From an uncultured Alphaproteobacteria bacterium (GTDB taxonomy: Bacteria > Pseudomonadota > Alphaproteobacteria > Caulobacterales > Caulobacteraceae), in assembly GCA_903822175.1 (NCBI GenBank), contig CAIJOB010000042.1, positions 1-64,000 on the forward strand: DNA of 64,000 nt, read 5' to 3'. This document shows, piece after piece, positions 63,170 through 64,000 of the stretch (positions within the stretch are counted from its first letter, which is position 1; each line of letters opens with the position of its first letter). The position numbers and the translations under genes were made by a program. The notes below the pieces were generated by a model. It ran no database searches. It was not told where the DNA came from and worked only from the letters and a program-made list of their open reading frames with translations.

Positions 63170-63631
63170 ATGGTGGACCAACAGGACCGGTCATTGGGCG
63201 CCTATGCGCCGCTGGCGCTGCGGCTGCTGCTGGGCGCGTTGTTCGTCGCGCATCTCTATTGGAAGCTGGCGGTGCTGCCCGGCGGGCTGGGCGCCTGGTG
63301 GAGCGGCCTGGAGAAAAGCGGCTATCCGGCCTTTGTCCCCGCCTATGTGCTCTCCGCGGAGCTGGTCGGCGCCTTCCTGATCATACCTGGCGTGCTGACG
63401 CGCTACGCCGCGCTCTACGCCATGCCGATGATGGCCGGAGCGGCCCAGTTCTGGCTGGTCCGCAAGGGCTTCTACTTCACCCACGCCGGCGCTGAGGCGC
63501 CCCTGATCTGGCTGGCGCTGCTGGGCCTGCAGGTGATGATGGGGGATGGCCCCCTGGCCCTGGTCGCCTCTCCCGATCCACGACGCATCTTCGGCATCAC
63601 TGGGCGCTCGCCTCAGTCCTCGCCCTCGTAG
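63170..63631 (+). CDS. DoxX family membrane protein
   Basis: APLALRLLLGALFVAHLYWKLAVLPGGLGAWWSGLEKSGYPAFVPAYVLSAELVGAFLIIPGVLTRYAAL. Confidence 0.82.
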   Translation: MVDQQDRSLGAYAPLALRLLLGALFVAHLYWKLAVLPGGLGAWWSGLEKSGYPAFVPAYVLSAELVGAFLIIPGVLTRYAALYAMPMMAGAAQFWLVRKGFYFTHAGAEAPLIWLALLGLQVMMGDGPLALVASPDPRRIFGITGRSPQSSPS

Positions 63632-63858
63632 TCCATCGGGATCGGCATGTCGTCGCCGACAAACCCCTGAGCCAGGGGCGCGCCGCTCAGCTTCAAGGCT
63701 TCGGCCGCCGTGTACTCGGCGTTGGCCTCGTCGGTTTCGTCGGTCGGCTGGGCCATCCGCATCATGGCGGCGGCGAAGTCGTCCTCGTGTTCATCGACGA
63801 TCAGCGGGCGGGCCGGATGCAGGACGATCGGCGCCGGCGGCTTGGTGTCATCACTCAT
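63613..63858 (-). CDS. small acidic hypothetical protein
   Basis: MSDDTKPPAPIVLHPARPLIVDEHEDDFAAAMMRMAQPTDE...; coherent frame overlapping the doxX 3' end by 19 nt. Confidence 0.6.
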   Translation of the reverse strand: MSDDTKPPAPIVLHPARPLIVDEHEDDFAAAMMRMAQPTDETDEANAEYTAAEALKLSGAPLAQGFVGDDMPIPMDYEGED

Positions 63859-64000
63859 GGGCTTAGCTCTCGGTGCGTCGCGGCTTTCCGAAAACTAACC
63901 CCGTTTCGAGGCCTGGGCCTAGCCCAGGGCGCCAACCGTGACCGCAGCGGCCATCAGCGGCTTTGCGCGCAGGGGCGCGGGCGCCGCCTTGTCGTCCAGC

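Overview
High-GC alphaproteobacterial chromosome, probably Caulobacterales (Phenylobacterium/Caulobacter-like), densely coding. Recognisable modules: a truncated RTX/metalloprotease gene at the left edge; ruvC, separated from ruvA-ruvB by three genes; ybgC-tolQ-tolR-tolA-tolB-pal-cpoB-tilS; pntAa-pntAb-pntB; three PEPxxWA-CTERM proteins; a solitary Anbu-type proteasome-like hydrolase; an M3 oligopeptidase; a PQQ-alcohol dehydrogenase; two unlisted basic microproteins; a divergent selU/selD pair; a BlaI/BlaR1-like pair; a sigma54 response regulator; a molybdenum-cofactor cluster (xdhC, moeA, moaC, moaB, moaE, moaD, moaA, mocA); and proB-obgE plus rplU-rpmA. No tRNA, rRNA, CRISPR array, transposase or prophage was recognised. 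The most interesting non-ORF signals are: (1) a 7-bp tandem repeat that throws a signal-peptide gene out of frame (46186-46206); (2) two GAAC-N7-GAAC LexA/SOS-type boxes, one at ruvC and one at ruvA; (3) a perfect 10-bp inverted repeat that puts the selD start codon in its loop; (4) a BlaI/CopY-type TACA-NN-TGTA operator series upstream of blaI; (5) a hexanucleotide repeat coding in both strands where selD and an acyltransferase gene overlap tail to tail; (6) four convergent gene pairs that each share one CTAG as both stop codons; (7) a two-microprotein locus with strong Shine-Dalgarno sites and a perfect hairpin. All calls come from reading the sequence and translations; no database search was run.
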